Shown here: positions 30,393-41,363 of the stretch, piece after piece
How the letters are laid out: every line of letters begins with the position of its first letter
Numbering within the stretch: the first letter of the stretch is position 1
Origin: Pectobacterium colocasium
GTDB lineage: Bacteria > Pseudomonadota > Gammaproteobacteria > Enterobacterales > Enterobacteriaceae
DNA: 64,000 nt
Reading direction: 5' to 3'
NCBI RefSeq assembly: GCF_020181655.1
Contig: NZ_CP084032.1
Coordinates: 248,001 to 312,000, forward strand
Made by a program: the position numbers and the translations under genes
Notes under the pieces: generated by a model
Databases searched by the model: none
Told to the model about the DNA's origin: nothing
The model's input: the letters and a program-made list of their open reading frames with translations, nothing else

Positions 30393-30845
30393 TTAATTGG
30401 AAGTTGACAGGCGTTTTACCGCTGTCTGTAAAGCATACTGATAACCATCTGCCCCCAGGCCACATATCACGCCTACCGCAACATCAGAAAGATAGGAGTG
30501 ATGACGAAAAGGCTCGCGTGCATGCACGTTGGACAGATGAATTTCGATAAACGGAATCGAGACCGCCAGCAGGGCATCACGCAGCGCAACGCTGGTGTGG
30601 GTGAATGCCGCTGGGTTAATCAGAATGAAGTCTGTGTTTCCTCTGGCCTGATGGATGGTATCGATCAGGATATGTTCCGCGTTGGATTGCAGATGGGAAA
30701 ACTCCACGTTCAATGTCTGCGCCTGTGTTTCCAGTTCGCTGACAATGTCTGCTAGCGTCGTCTTACCGTATTTGTCGGGCTCTCGGGTTCCTAGCAGATT
30801 CAGGTTTGGACCGTTCAAGAGCAAAATGTGAAACTTTTCTGCCAT
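30393..30845 (-). CDS. aroQ: type II 3-dehydroquinate dehydratase
   Basis: AroQ dehydrates 3-dehydroquinate in the shikimate pathway. It has 150 residues with the type II hallmarks [17 protein letters not shown] (catalytic Tyr), [16 protein letters not shown] and [17 protein letters not shown]. It lies directly upstream of accBC. In E. coli the accBC promoter lies upstream of a long leader; here the 254-base gap 30846-31099 should hold the promoter of this unit. Confidence 0.97.
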   Translation of the reverse strand: MAEKFHILLLNGPNLNLLGTREPDKYGKTTLADIVSELETQAQTLNVEFSHLQSNAEHILIDTIHQARGNTDFILINPAAFTHTSVALRDALLAVSIPFIEIHLSNVHAREPFRHHSYLSDVAVGVICGLGADGYQYALQTAVKRLSTSN

Positions 30846-31099
30846 TGTGCTGCTATCTCCCGCGATTGACCTAGATTGGCAAAACCGTGTCGCACAAAAT
30901 AGCGCGAAGCTATTCGTTTGTCACCTTTCGTGATGCAAATTGTCCGACCCGAGAAATTAAAGTCGTGCATTATAACCATATCGTGGCAATTCGCAGCTAA
31001 ATACTGGTCTTATCTGCGGAGATATTCCTGAGCCAGACCGTGAGACGGTGTGAATCTTGCTGTGACTTACGCCCGGTTTTCCCCGTGCCAACGCGGTGT

Positions 31100-31699
31100 T
31101 TAGCGCCACCATTGACGAAATTTCTTATAACGGAACAGCAGCAATATCAGCGCCGCCAGTGCATATAAAATAGGCTGTGGAGACAGTGTTTTAACTGACC
31201 AAAGATAGTGTATAGGCGCAAGGATGGCGACTAAATAGACGAAATTATGCAGTTTTTGCCATTGCGATCCCAACTTGCGCATCATTATCTGTGGCGACGT
31301 TACCGCCAGTGCCAGCAAAATCAGCCAGCTTATGACACCCAGCGTCAAATAGGGACGGGATATCAGTTCCTTACCCAATAGCTCCAGATGACTCAGACCC
31401 AGCTCCAGCAGCGTATAGCTCACCAGATGTAACGTCGCCCAGAAAAAGCACCACAGCCCGAGGAGCCGACGACAGCGAATGAGCAGCGGCTGCTTGCCAT
31501 CGCGCGCCAGTGGGGTGACCAACAGCGTCGCCAGCAGCAATTTCAGCGCCATCCTGCCGGTAAAGTGCTGGATATCCTTGGCCGGATCTGCGCTGAACCA
31601 CCCTTGGTCAACCGACAATATCAGCCACAGCAGTGGCAGAAAACCAGCCAGATGGAGTAGCACTTTTAACCGGGTAATGTGTTGTAGCGTCAGTCTCAT
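31100..31699 (-). CDS. msrQ: heme membrane subunit MsrQ
   Basis: MsrQ (YedZ) is a six-helix heme b membrane protein that passes electrons from the quinone pool to MsrP. The 199 residues are mostly hydrophobic, with histidines in segments such as [10 protein letters not shown] and [12 protein letters not shown] that fit heme ligation. It follows msrP after 79 bases, the usual pairing. The two genes are at a different place in the E. coli chromosome. Confidence 0.96.
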   Translation of the reverse strand: MRLTLQHITRLKVLLHLAGFLPLLWLILSVDQGWFSADPAKDIQHFTGRMALKLLLATLLVTPLARDGKQPLLIRCRRLLGLWCFFWATLHLVSYTLLELGLSHLELLGKELISRPYLTLGVISWLILLALAVTSPQIMMRKLGSQWQKLHNFVYLVAILAPIHYLWSVKTLSPQPILYALAALILLLFRYKKFRQWWR

Positions 31700-31778
31700 G
31701 CTGATGTGGATTCCTATCCTGACAAGGTGTTATTGGTTAGACGTTTTGTGTCATTTGTTCACGTTTTGGTATCAGTCG

Positions 31779-32780
31779 CTAAAAGTTTTCACGCAGATTC
31801 AAGCCGCGATACAGCGAAGCGACCTGTTCCGCATAGCCGTTGAACAACAGCGTGGGTTGACGCTCAACGTTAAGTAGGCCGCCTGAACCGATGACGCGTT
31901 CTGTCGCTTGCGACCAGCGCGGGTGATCCACATGGGGGTTAACGTTGGCATAGAAGCCATATTCGTCCGGGGCTGCCAGATTCCAGGTGCAGGGTGGTTT
32001 CTCACGAGTGAACCGGATATGTACGATGGATTTGATGTTTTTGAAGCCGTATTTCCACGGCGTGACTAACCGGATGGGGGCACCGTTCTGCGGCGGCAGT
32101 GTCTTGCCGTAAACGCCGACGGCCAGCAGCGCCAAAGGGTTCATGGCTTCATCCAACCGTAGCCCTTCTACATAGGGATAATCCAGCCCGCCGCCCATAA
32201 AGCGATCTTTTTGTCCCGGCATTTGTTCCGGGTCGTAAAGCGTTTGAAATGCTACGTAGCGTGCGTTGCTGGTGGGTTCGGCGAATTTGATCAGCTTGGC
32301 CAGCTCAAATCCAACCCACGGAATCACCATCGACCACGCCTCAACGCAGCGAAAACGATAGATCCGCTCTTCCAGCGGAAAGCGTTTGAGCAAGTCGTCG
32401 ATATCCAGCGTGAGGGGTTTGGCGACATCACCGTCTATCTTGATGGTCCAGCCTTCGGTTTTTAACCCACCAGCATTCGCTGCCGGGTCGGCTTTATCGA
32501 GCCCGAATTCATAGAAGTTGTTATACCCCGTGACCTTATCTTCCGGCGTGAGTGGTAAATCGATCTTCCAGCCCGCAGGTTGGCTAAACGTGAGCGGTTT
32601 ACCCGGCGGCGCTTTGGGTTTATCGGCACCTTTAAACCAGGCCAGCAGGTCGGCCTGTGCAGAAAACGGCAGTGCAAGCGCCGCAGCGGAAATACCCAGC
32701 GCTTTGAGTACGCGCCGGCGCTGATAGAAGAGGGATTCCGGGGTAACGTCGGCTTCCGTGAACTTGCGATGTTTGTGCAT
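31779..32780 (-). CDS. msrP: periplasmic methionine sulfoxide reductase catalytic subunit
   Basis: MsrP (YedY) is a periplasmic molybdopterin enzyme that reduces methionine sulfoxide in proteins damaged by hypochlorous or other oxidants. The 333 residues start with a Tat signal (RRRVLKALG near residue 22, then a hydrophobic run ending AQA). The molybdenum Cys lies in [15 protein letters not shown]. Electrons come from MsrQ, encoded downstream. In E. coli the operon is induced by HprSR; no such site was identified in the 378 bases upstream. Confidence 0.97.
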   Translation of the reverse strand: MHKHRKFTEADVTPESLFYQRRRVLKALGISAAALALPFSAQADLLAWFKGADKPKAPPGKPLTFSQPAGWKIDLPLTPEDKVTGYNNFYEFGLDKADPAANAGGLKTEGWTIKIDGDVAKPLTLDIDDLLKRFPLEERIYRFRCVEAWSMVIPWVGFELAKLIKFAEPTSNARYVAFQTLYDPEQMPGQKDRFMGGGLDYPYVEGLRLDEAMNPLALLAVGVYGKTLPPQNGAPIRLVTPWKYGFKNIKSIVHIRFTREKPPCTWNLAAPDEYGFYANVNPHVDHPRWSQATERVIGSGGLLNVERQPTLLFNGYAEQVASLYRGLNLRENF

Positions 32781-32960
32781 GTGAACTCCCGCCAGTCATT
32801 ATTTTTTTGACACAAAGTGGCGTTTTTACTGCTTACTGTTCACTTAGTTATAGATGAAGTACGGTAGAAACCGCGACAGGAGAGATGAAATACTTTTTTG
32901 CAGGGTGTAACAGCGCTCAAGATTACTGATAATGCGTTGGGCGATGATAATGGATAGATC

Positions 32961-33101
32961 GTAAAGACGCTGTGAATACATCCATGTACGCTCGAGCCGC
33001 GCAGATATGAATCTCATCCCTGAGATTCACCCTTTCAGAGCCGTCGCAAGCGACGTTCAAAGGCGTTCCTGACGCCTTTGTCCCTGTCGCGGACGCTTTA
33101 C
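32961..33101. repeat. 141-base palindromic intergenic element
   Basis: The element begins GTAAAGACGC and ends GACGCTTTAC, close to terminal inverted repeats. Inside are four short hairpins: TACAT-CC-ATGTA (32977-32988), GAATCTCA-TCCC-TGAGATTC (33009-33028), CGTCGC-AA-GCGACG (33042-33055) and CAAAGGCGT-TCCTG-ACGCCTTTG (33058-33080). It resembles ERIC- or REP-type non-coding elements in form, but it is not ERIC by sequence. It lies between msrP and acuI. Confidence 0.65.
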
Positions 33102-33158
33102 TCTTCTATTCCATTATCACCGTTTTCGTTCCGCAAATTAATACGTCAACGAACGGCG

Positions 33159-34136
33159 TTAGCTGATTTTCACCAGCGTGCGGCCGGTGACTTTGTTCTC
33201 CAGCAGCGCCGCGGCGGTGGCAGGGACGTCTTCTAACCCAATTTCCCGCGTGACCTGCTGGTAGAACGACTCGGGCAGGATGGCGGCCAGACGCTCCCAC
33301 GCTTGCTGACGGCGAGCCAGCGGTGCCATGACGGAATCCACGCCTTGCAGGCGAACATTACGTAAAATAAATGGCATCACGGTCGTTGGCAGGGCAATAC
33401 CGCCAGCCAGGCCGCATGCGGCAACCGTCGCGTTGTAATCCATCTGCGCCAGCAGCGTCGCCAGTACGTTATCGCCGACGGTATCCACCGCGCCAGCCCA
33501 GCGTTGTTTTTCCAGCGGGCGAGGGCTTCCGCTGAATTCGCTGCGATCCAGTACCTGCTTCGCCCCGAGTTTTTTCAGGTAATCGGTGTTGTCGGCACGG
33601 CCGCTGACGGCGGTGACCTGATAGCCTAGCTCTGCAAGCAGCGCAACAGCCGTGCTACCAACGCCGCCGCTGGCACCAGTCACAATAATGTCGCCGCTTT
33701 CCGGTGTGATGCCGCCGTCTTCCAGTGCCATGACGCACAGCATCGCGGTGAAGCCCGCCGTACCCAGGATCATGGCTTTACGTGCATCCAGTGAAACAGG
33801 CAGGGGCACCAGCCAGTCGCTCTTCACGCGAGCCTGTTGCGCCAATCCGCCCCAGTGGTTTTCACCCACGCCCCAACCCGTCAGAATGACTTGTTGGCCG
33901 ACGGTAAACCGATCGCTGTCGCTGTGGCGTATGGTTCCTGCGAAATCGATCCCAGGAACCATCGGGAAGTTACGAATAATTTTGCCTTTGCCAGTAATGG
34001 CAAGCGCATCCTTATAGTTAATACCAGACCAGTTAATATCGACAGTTACATCCCCGGTGGGAAGCTGCTCGGCGTCAATCTCGCGAATCTGAGCGTGGGT
34101 CAGTCCGTCTGACTGTTCAAGAACTAAAGCCTGCAT
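33159..34136 (-). CDS. acuI: acrylyl-CoA reductase (NADPH)
   Basis: AcuI (YhdH) is a medium-chain dehydrogenase/reductase that reduces acryloyl-CoA to propionyl-CoA and so detoxifies it. The 325 residues start MQALVLEQSDGLTHAQIRE and contain the Rossmann motif VTGASGGVGSTAVALLAELGY near residue 150 and PGIDFAGTI. It is divergent from csrD, as in E. coli. The 181-base gap carries both promoters. Confidence 0.95.
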   Translation of the reverse strand: MQALVLEQSDGLTHAQIREIDAEQLPTGDVTVDINWSGINYKDALAITGKGKIIRNFPMVPGIDFAGTIRHSDSDRFTVGQQVILTGWGVGENHWGGLAQQARVKSDWLVPLPVSLDARKAMILGTAGFTAMLCVMALEDGGITPESGDIIVTGASGGVGSTAVALLAELGYQVTAVSGRADNTDYLKKLGAKQVLDRSEFSGSPRPLEKQRWAGAVDTVGDNVLATLLAQMDYNATVAACGLAGGIALPTTVMPFILRNVRLQGVDSVMAPLARRQQAWERLAAILPESFYQQVTREIGLEDVPATAAALLENKVTGRTLVKIS

Positions 34137-34317
34137 GGGCTATCTCCTGTAGCAGGATTAAATAGGGGGAGTCATTCGACTATAGTTATTACAGATACTA
34201 TTTGTTAATACAGTTACCTGCGTTAGTACTGGTACTATGCGTTATAGCTGGCCTATGCGAACTGATAAAAAACAACAAACTCGCAGAAATGACAATTATT
34301 TGGAATAGGACGTAGGG

Positions 34318-36255
34318 ATGGGATTTACGACCAGATTCTCGATACTCGTGGTATTGCTGACGGTTCTCGCCATTTTTCTTATGCTTTTCAGTAGTATATT
34401 TAGCCTCTGTTATTACAGCCAGTTGCGGACAGAGCAGCAACTGCGTGAGGTTACGGCCAGTATCGATCAGGCATTATTAGTGCAATCGCCCGAGAATATC
34501 CAATATTGGCTGCCGGCAATGATGAAGACGGCAGGCATTGTTGTGCTGGATATTCAGGACAACGATTCGACACTCTATTTAATACAGTTGCCTGAGGCTG
34601 GCTGGGAACGCACACACCTCTATCACGAGGTTGAATTTCCGCTGATGCATCATCTGAACATGACGATCGCCATCAGGTATGTTGATCCGCTGATTGGTTT
34701 ACCGCGCTTTGTGGTGCCGATGTTATCGGTGTTACTCGCTGCGGGCCTGATGCTCCTGATGCTGTATTTCTCCATCCGCTGGCTGCGTCGTCAGGCCGCC
34801 GGGCAGGAAGAGTTGGAGGAGCGGGCACAGCGTATTCTCAAGGGCGAACGTGAATCGGTTATGCAGGGCTCGGTACGTGAATGGCCAGTGAATACCAGCG
34901 GCGCGCTCGATAAACTGTTGTCTGATTTAGTCGAAGCGCGTGAGGAACGTGGGCGGGTGGATACCTTAATTCGCGCTTTCGCCGCGCAGGACGCCGAAAC
35001 TGGGCTGAGTAATCGTCTGTTTTTTGATAATCAGCTGACCACACAGCTTGAAGAAGGTGCAGAAGTGGGGACGCACGGCGTTGTCATGATGATCCGCGTA
35101 CCCGATTTTGAAACCTTGCAGGAAACGCACGGCTATACCAGCGCACTTCAGGAATACCGTTTCACGCTGGTTAACCTGCTATCGACGTTTGTCATGCGTT
35201 ATCCCTCCGCGCTGCTGGCGCGTTACTTCAGCAGCGATTTCACCGTATTGCTCCCCCATAGCACCTTAAAAGAAGCCAATGCGATTGCTACGCAACTGGT
35301 GAAGGCCATTGATATTCTCCCCGCCTGCCCGCTGATCGATCGGGAAGAGGTGCTCCACATTGGTATTTGTGCCTATCGCGGCGGGCAAAGTGCCGATCAG
35401 GTGATGGAAAGTGTGGAAGATGCGACGCGTAATGCAGTGTTGCAGGGCGGTAACAGCTGGTGCGTGTTTGACAGACAGGTGCCAGACAAAGGGCGCGGCA
35501 GTGTGAAGTGGCGCACTTTGCTGGAACAGACGTTGGCGCGCGGCGGCCCGAGGCTGTATCAGAAACCCGCTGTCACGAAAGAGGGCGTGGTACATCATCG
35601 TGAAATGATGAGTCGGATCTACGACGGCGAACAGGAACTGCTCGCTGCGGAGTATATGCCGCTGGTGCAACAATTGGGGCTGGTGGCCAGCTATGATCGG
35701 CAATTGGTGGCGCGTATTATTGATTTATCAGCGAGCTGGCCCGGAGAAACATTGGCTTTGCCGGTAAGTGTGGACTCACTTTTACAGAAGCCTTTCCTAC
35801 GTTGGTTGAAAGAAATCTTACTGCAATGTCCGAAAACGCAGCGGCAGCGCATTTTATTTGAACTTGCAGAGGCAGATGTTTGTCAATATATCGGCCACCT
35901 GCGACCAGTTCTTGAGGTGATCCTGGGATTAGGCTGTCGCCTGGCCGTCACGCAGGCGGGTTTAACGCTGGTCAGCACGACGTATATCAAGTCACTCCCC
36001 GTGGAGATCATCAAGCTTCATCCCGGCTTGGTTCGGAGTCTTGAGCGCCGCCCGGAAAATCAGTTGTTTGTACAAAGCCTGACCGAAGCCTGTAAGGGTA
36101 CGCAAACACGGGTGTTTGCCGCTGGTGTGCGAACCAAAGAGGAGTGGCGAATGCTGTTAGGCAAGGGAGCCTATGGTGGGCAAGGGGATTTTTTTGCCGC
36201 ATCAGTCCTTGTCACCGATGAGCTGAAAAAATATTCATCGCAGCATCGTGTTTAA
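34318..36255 (+). CDS. csrD: RNase E specificity factor CsrD
   Basis: CsrD makes the sRNAs CsrB and CsrC susceptible to RNase E and thereby raises free CsrA, which in Pectobacterium (RsmA) controls virulence enzymes. The 645 residues have two membrane segments (about 8-28 and 133-157), a HAMP-like linker, then degenerate GGDEF (FSSDF instead of GGDEF) and EAL (REMM) domains. That degeneracy is the CsrD hallmark, so no cyclic-di-GMP turnover is expected. It lies upstream of mreBCD. Confidence 0.95.
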   Translation: MGFTTRFSILVVLLTVLAIFLMLFSSIFSLCYYSQLRTEQQLREVTASIDQALLVQSPENIQYWLPAMMKTAGIVVLDIQDNDSTLYLIQLPEAGWERTHLYHEVEFPLMHHLNMTIAIRYVDPLIGLPRFVVPMLSVLLAAGLMLLMLYFSIRWLRRQAAGQEELEERAQRILKGERESVMQGSVREWPVNTSGALDKLLSDLVEAREERGRVDTLIRAFAAQDAETGLSNRLFFDNQLTTQLEEGAEVGTHGVVMMIRVPDFETLQETHGYTSALQEYRFTLVNLLSTFVMRYPSALLARYFSSDFTVLLPHSTLKEANAIATQLVKAIDILPACPLIDREEVLHIGICAYRGGQSADQVMESVEDATRNAVLQGGNSWCVFDRQVPDKGRGSVKWRTLLEQTLARGGPRLYQKPAVTKEGVVHHREMMSRIYDGEQELLAAEYMPLVQQLGLVASYDRQLVARIIDLSASWPGETLALPVSVDSLLQKPFLRWLKEILLQCPKTQRQRILFELAEADVCQYIGHLRPVLEVILGLGCRLAVTQAGLTLVSTTYIKSLPVEIIKLHPGLVRSLERRPENQLFVQSLTEACKGTQTRVFAAGVRTKEEWRMLLGKGAYGGQGDFFAASVLVTDELKKYSSQHRV

Positions 36256-36420
36256 TATAAACCTCCTGTGCAAATTGACGTAGAATGAGGCGGTTGTTAA
36301 ATCGGTTAGTGTGTGCTTACGATAGCGGCAATCCGATTAAATGTTAGATTTTATGTCCTGTGTTAGCGCAATGCTGTCGGGTGGACAGCGGTAAGAGGCC
36401 TTGCCGCGTGAGGAGAAAGC

Positions 36421-37615
<1,195 letters not shown>

Positions 37616-37789
37616 TCCTGTCTGGAAAAGGGGGGACCGGATGGATGAACGCCTGCGTTTTTCATCTCTCGTGGTTACCCCTTTTTTATTTGCCTGAGCG
37701 AATGAAATCCGCCCTACGGGGTGCAGCTTTGTGACGTTAAAAATCGCCAGGAGCGATTTGAGGTTGCTGTCGAGGAATACGCAAATTTT

Positions 37790-38776
37790 ATGAAGCCGCT
37801 TTTTAGCAGGGGACCTTCCCTGCAATTACGACTTTTTCTTGCTGTCGTTACCGCGATTGTCGTGATCGTTGCGGACAGTCGGCTCGGTTCGTTTGTCAAA
37901 ATCAGAACGTACATGGATACCGCCGTTAGCCCATTTTATTTTTTGGCGAATGGGCCTCGTCAGGTTCTGGACAACATGTCTGCCTCACTGGCAACCCGTG
38001 GGCAATTAGGTCTTGAAAATACCGCCCTGCGTCAGGAACTGTTGATGAAAAACAGTGACCTGCTGCTGCTAGGCCAGCTCAAGCAGGAAAATGCGCGGTT
38101 ACGTGAACTGCTCGGCTCGCCGCTGCGTCAGGATGAGCAGAAGATGGTGACGCAGGTGATGTCTGCCGGAACCGACCCTTACAGCGATCAGGTCGTGATT
38201 GATAAAGGTCAGGCGAACGGTGTGTATGAAGGGCAACCGGTCATCAGCGATAAAGGCGTGGTGGGTCAGGTTGTGGCGGTTGGCCAGTTTACCAGCCGGG
38301 TTTTGTTGATTTGTGATGTTTCCCACGCGTTGCCCATTCAGGTGCTGCGCAATGATATCCGCGTGATTGCTGCCGGCAATGGCTGCACCGACGATCTGCA
38401 ACTGGAGCACCTGCCTAACAATACCGATATTCGGGTCGGTGACGTACTGGTCACATCCGGGCTGGGTGGACGTTTTCCTGAAGGGTATCCGGTCGCGGTC
38501 GTGTCATCGGTTAAAGCGGATACACAGCGTGCCTATACGATTATTCAGGCACGTCCGACGGCGGGATTACAGCGCCTGCGCTATCTGCTGTTACTGTGGG
38601 GCGTGGAGAATAATTCCAATACGTCGCTGCCGCCGGCGGAAGTTCATCGGGTTGCCAATGAACGCCTGATGCAGATGATGCCGCAGGTTTTACCCTCGCC
38701 TGACGAGATGGGGCCGCCGCTTCCTCCTGATGCCGCTGGGCCTACCGTCGAGCCGCAGCAGAGAGGCCGCCAATGA
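37790..38776 (+). CDS. mreC: rod shape-determining protein MreC
   Basis: Bitopic inner-membrane protein that links MreB to the periplasmic wall synthases PBP2/RodA. From the ATG at 37790 ([20 protein letters not shown]) it has 328 residues: one membrane segment (about 12-32), a coiled coil (about 65-105), the beta-domains with [25 protein letters not shown] strands, and a Pro-rich tail. It ends in ATGA, overlapping mreD. An earlier in-frame ATG at 37721 is not supported by the family. Confidence 0.97.
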   Translation: MKPLFSRGPSLQLRLFLAVVTAIVVIVADSRLGSFVKIRTYMDTAVSPFYFLANGPRQVLDNMSASLATRGQLGLENTALRQELLMKNSDLLLLGQLKQENARLRELLGSPLRQDEQKMVTQVMSAGTDPYSDQVVIDKGQANGVYEGQPVISDKGVVGQVVAVGQFTSRVLLICDVSHALPIQVLRNDIRVIAAGNGCTDDLQLEHLPNNTDIRVGDVLVTSGLGGRFPEGYPVAVVSSVKADTQRAYTIIQARPTAGLQRLRYLLLLWGVENNSNTSLPPAEVHRVANERLMQMMPQVLPSPDEMGPPLPPDAAGPTVEPQQRGRQ

Positions 38777-39261
38777 ACCGTTATCGCAGGCATGGCAACT
38801 GGATTATCTGGCTTTCTTTTTTGATCGCCATGGTTTTGCAGATTATGCCGTGGCCGGATGAAATCTACATGTTTCGCCCCTCCTGGCTGACGTTGTTTCT
38901 GATTTACTGGGTGATGGCATTGCCACATCGGGTGAATGTGGGTACAGGATTTATATTAGGTCTGATTATGGACCTGATTCTTGGGTCTACACTGGGAGTA
39001 CGGGCGCTGGCGTTGAGCATTATTGCTTATCTGGTCGCCTTTAAATTCCAGCTGTTCCGAAATATGGCGTTATGGCAACAGGCATTAATCGTGATGCTAT
39101 TGTCGCTGCTGATGGACCTCACGGTATTCTGGGCAGAATTTTTAGTTATTAATGTCTCTTTCCGACCAGAAACATTCTGGAATTGTGTCGTTGATGGCGT
39201 ACTCTGGCCGTGGCTGTTCCTGCTGATGCGAAAAATTCGTCGTCAGTTTACTGTGCAATAA
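38773..39261 (+). CDS. mreD: rod shape-determining protein MreD
   Basis: Inner-membrane protein of the Rod complex, 162 residues with about five or six hydrophobic segments ([20 protein letters not shown] at the start). It overlaps mreC by four bases (ATGA), which implies coupled translation, and precedes maf after 8 bases. Confidence 0.96.
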   Translation: MNRYRRHGNWIIWLSFLIAMVLQIMPWPDEIYMFRPSWLTLFLIYWVMALPHRVNVGTGFILGLIMDLILGSTLGVRALALSIIAYLVAFKFQLFRNMALWQQALIVMLLSLLMDLTVFWAEFLVINVSFRPETFWNCVVDGVLWPWLFLLMRKIRRQFTVQ

Positions 39262-39269
39262 GGTGATTC

Positions 39270-39863
39270 ATGACCCAGCTTTACCTGGCTTCCGCTTCTC
39301 CCCGCCGTCGTGAACTGCTCACGCAGCTCGATATTCCTTTTGCTGTACTGAACGTCGCGGTGGAAGAGCAGCGGTTACCGGAGGAAGCGGCGGAAATCTA
39401 TGTCCGGCGTCTGGCGCATGAAAAAGCGACTGCGGGTGTCGCGGTCGCACCGCTCGATTTACCGGTTCTGGGTGCGGACACTATTGTGGTGCTGAACGGT
39501 CAGGTATTGGAAAAACCGCGGGATGCAGCCCATGCGGCTGAGATGCTGAGTCAGCTGTCCGGGAAACCGCATCAGGTGATGACGGCCGTCGCGCTGGCCG
39601 ACAAAGACGACATATTGAGCTGTCTGGTGATCACCGATGTCGTCTTCCGTCCGCTCTCGCAGCAGGATATCGAACGGTATATCGCCAGCGGCGAGCCGAT
39701 GGATAAAGCCGGGGCTTATGGTATTCAGGGCAAGGGTGGATGCTTTGTCCGGTCGCTTAACGGGAGCTATTACGCGGTGGTTGGATTGCCGCTGGTAGAA
39801 ACCCAGGAGCTATTCAGTAATTTTGCTGCATTGCGGAGTGCAAGAGGAAAACATGACTGCTGA
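39270..39863 (+). CDS. maf: nucleoside triphosphate pyrophosphatase (Maf, YhdE type)
   Basis: Maf-family house-cleaning enzyme that hydrolyses dTTP, UTP and modified pyrimidine nucleotides to monophosphates. The 197 residues have the opening [14 protein letters not shown], the catalytic Asp in [12 protein letters not shown] and [13 protein letters not shown]. The YhdE subtype is assigned by length and by its place between mreD and rng. Its 3' end overlaps rng by 11 bases. Confidence 0.95.
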   Translation: MTQLYLASASPRRRELLTQLDIPFAVLNVAVEEQRLPEEAAEIYVRRLAHEKATAGVAVAPLDLPVLGADTIVVLNGQVLEKPRDAAHAAEMLSQLSGKPHQVMTAVALADKDDILSCLVITDVVFRPLSQQDIERYIASGEPMDKAGAYGIQGKGGCFVRSLNGSYYAVVGLPLVETQELFSNFAALRSARGKHDC

Positions 39864-41322
39864 GTTACTGGTAAACGTTACACCTTCAGAAACGCGCGTT
39901 GCCTATATCGACGGCGGTATTCTGCAGGAGATCCACATTGAGCGTGATGCGAAGCGCGGCATCGTCGGCAACATTTATAAAGGCCGCGTGAGCCGTGTTC
40001 TGCCAGGTATGCAGGCGGCGTTCGTGGATATCGGTCTGGATAAAGCGGCCTTCCTGCATGCGTCCGATATTATGCCGCACACCGAATGTGTTGCCGGTGA
40101 CGAACAAAAGAATTTTCACGTCCGTGATATCGCCGAGCTGGTGCGTCAAGGACAGGATCTTATGGTTCAGGTGGTCAAAGATCCACTCGGAACCAAAGGT
40201 GCGCGTCTGACGACCGATATCACGTTGCCGTCACGTTATCTGGTGTTTATGCCCGGCGCATCGCACGTTGGCGTGTCACAGCGGATTGAGAGCGAAGCGG
40301 AACGCGAGCGCTTAAAGAAAACGGTCGCCGAGTATTGTGACGATGACGGTGGTTTCATCATTCGTACCGCAGCAGAAGGGATCGGTGAAGAAGAGCTTTC
40401 GCAGGATGCGGCGTTTTTGAAGCGCCTGTGGGGCAAGGTGATGCAACGCAAAAAACGCAACCAGACCAAATGCAAGCTCTACGGTGAAGTGGCGCTCGCT
40501 CAGCGTATTTTGCGTGATTTTGCTGGTGCGGCGTTGGATCGCATTCGGATTGACTCCCGGCTGACCTATGAAGCGCTGCTGGAATTTACCTCCGAATATA
40601 TCCCGGAAATGACCCGTAAACTCGAACACTATGCGGGTAAACAGCCAATTTTTGATCTGTTTGATGTGGAAAATGAGATCCAGCGTTCGCTGGACAGAAA
40701 GGTTGAACTGAAATCCGGCGGCTATTTGATCATCGATCAGACTGAAGCCATGACGACCATCGACATCAATACGGGGGCGTTTGTCGGCCACCGTAATCTG
40801 GATGAGACCATTTTCAATACCAACACGGAGGCCACGCAGGCGATTGCGCGGCAGCTGCGTCTGCGTAACCTCGGCGGCATTATCATTATCGACTTCATCG
40901 ATATGAATAACGAAGATCACCGTCGGCGGGTGCTGCATTCACTGGAGCAGGCGCTCAGTAAAGATCGGGTCAAAACCAGTATTAATGGTTTCTCTCAACT
41001 AGGATTAGTAGAGATGACGCGTAAACGCACGCGTGAGAGTATTGAACACGTGCTTTGCCATGAATGCCCGACTTGCCACGGTCGCGGTACCGTGAAGACG
41101 GTAGAAAGCGTCTGCTATGAAATCATGCGTGAAATCGTGCGTGTCCACCACGCGTATGACACCGATCGTTTTCTGGTTTATGCCTCACCGGCTGTCGGGG
41201 AAGCGCTGAGAAGCGAAGAATCGCACGCGTTAGCTGAGGTTGAAATTTTCGTCGGCAAACAGGTCAAAGTACAAATCGAACCCCTGTATAGCCAGGAGCA
41301 GTTTGACGTCGTAATGATGTAA
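39853..41322 (+). CDS. rng: ribonuclease G
   Basis: RNase G processes the 5' end of 16S rRNA and decays some mRNAs. The ATG at 39853 ([20 protein letters not shown]) gives 489 residues and overlaps maf. An S1 domain covers about residues 35-128 ([21 protein letters not shown]). The DNase-I-like domain holds the metal aspartates in [12 protein letters not shown] and IIIDFIDM. The zinc-link CPTCHGRG is at about 403-410. The gene order is that of E. coli. Confidence 0.98.
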   Translation: MTAELLVNVTPSETRVAYIDGGILQEIHIERDAKRGIVGNIYKGRVSRVLPGMQAAFVDIGLDKAAFLHASDIMPHTECVAGDEQKNFHVRDIAELVRQGQDLMVQVVKDPLGTKGARLTTDITLPSRYLVFMPGASHVGVSQRIESEAERERLKKTVAEYCDDDGGFIIRTAAEGIGEEELSQDAAFLKRLWGKVMQRKKRNQTKCKLYGEVALAQRILRDFAGAALDRIRIDSRLTYEALLEFTSEYIPEMTRKLEHYAGKQPIFDLFDVENEIQRSLDRKVELKSGGYLIIDQTEAMTTIDINTGAFVGHRNLDETIFNTNTEATQAIARQLRLRNLGGIIIIDFIDMNNEDHRRRVLHSLEQALSKDRVKTSINGFSQLGLVEMTRKRTRESIEHVLCHECPTCHGRGTVKTVESVCYEIMREIVRVHHAYDTDRFLVYASPAVGEALRSEESHALAEVEIFVGKQVKVQIEPLYSQEQFDVVMM

Positions 41323-41363
41323 ATTCGTGCGCTCGTCGTCGGCGACGAAAGAAGGAGAGATTA

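Noticed and set aside
32961-33101. CRISPR array
   Set aside because: The four palindromes differ in sequence and are not spaced by unique spacers of constant length.
40312-40938. A 208-codon minus-strand frame
   Set aside because: Antisense shadow of rng; no start context and no family resemblance.
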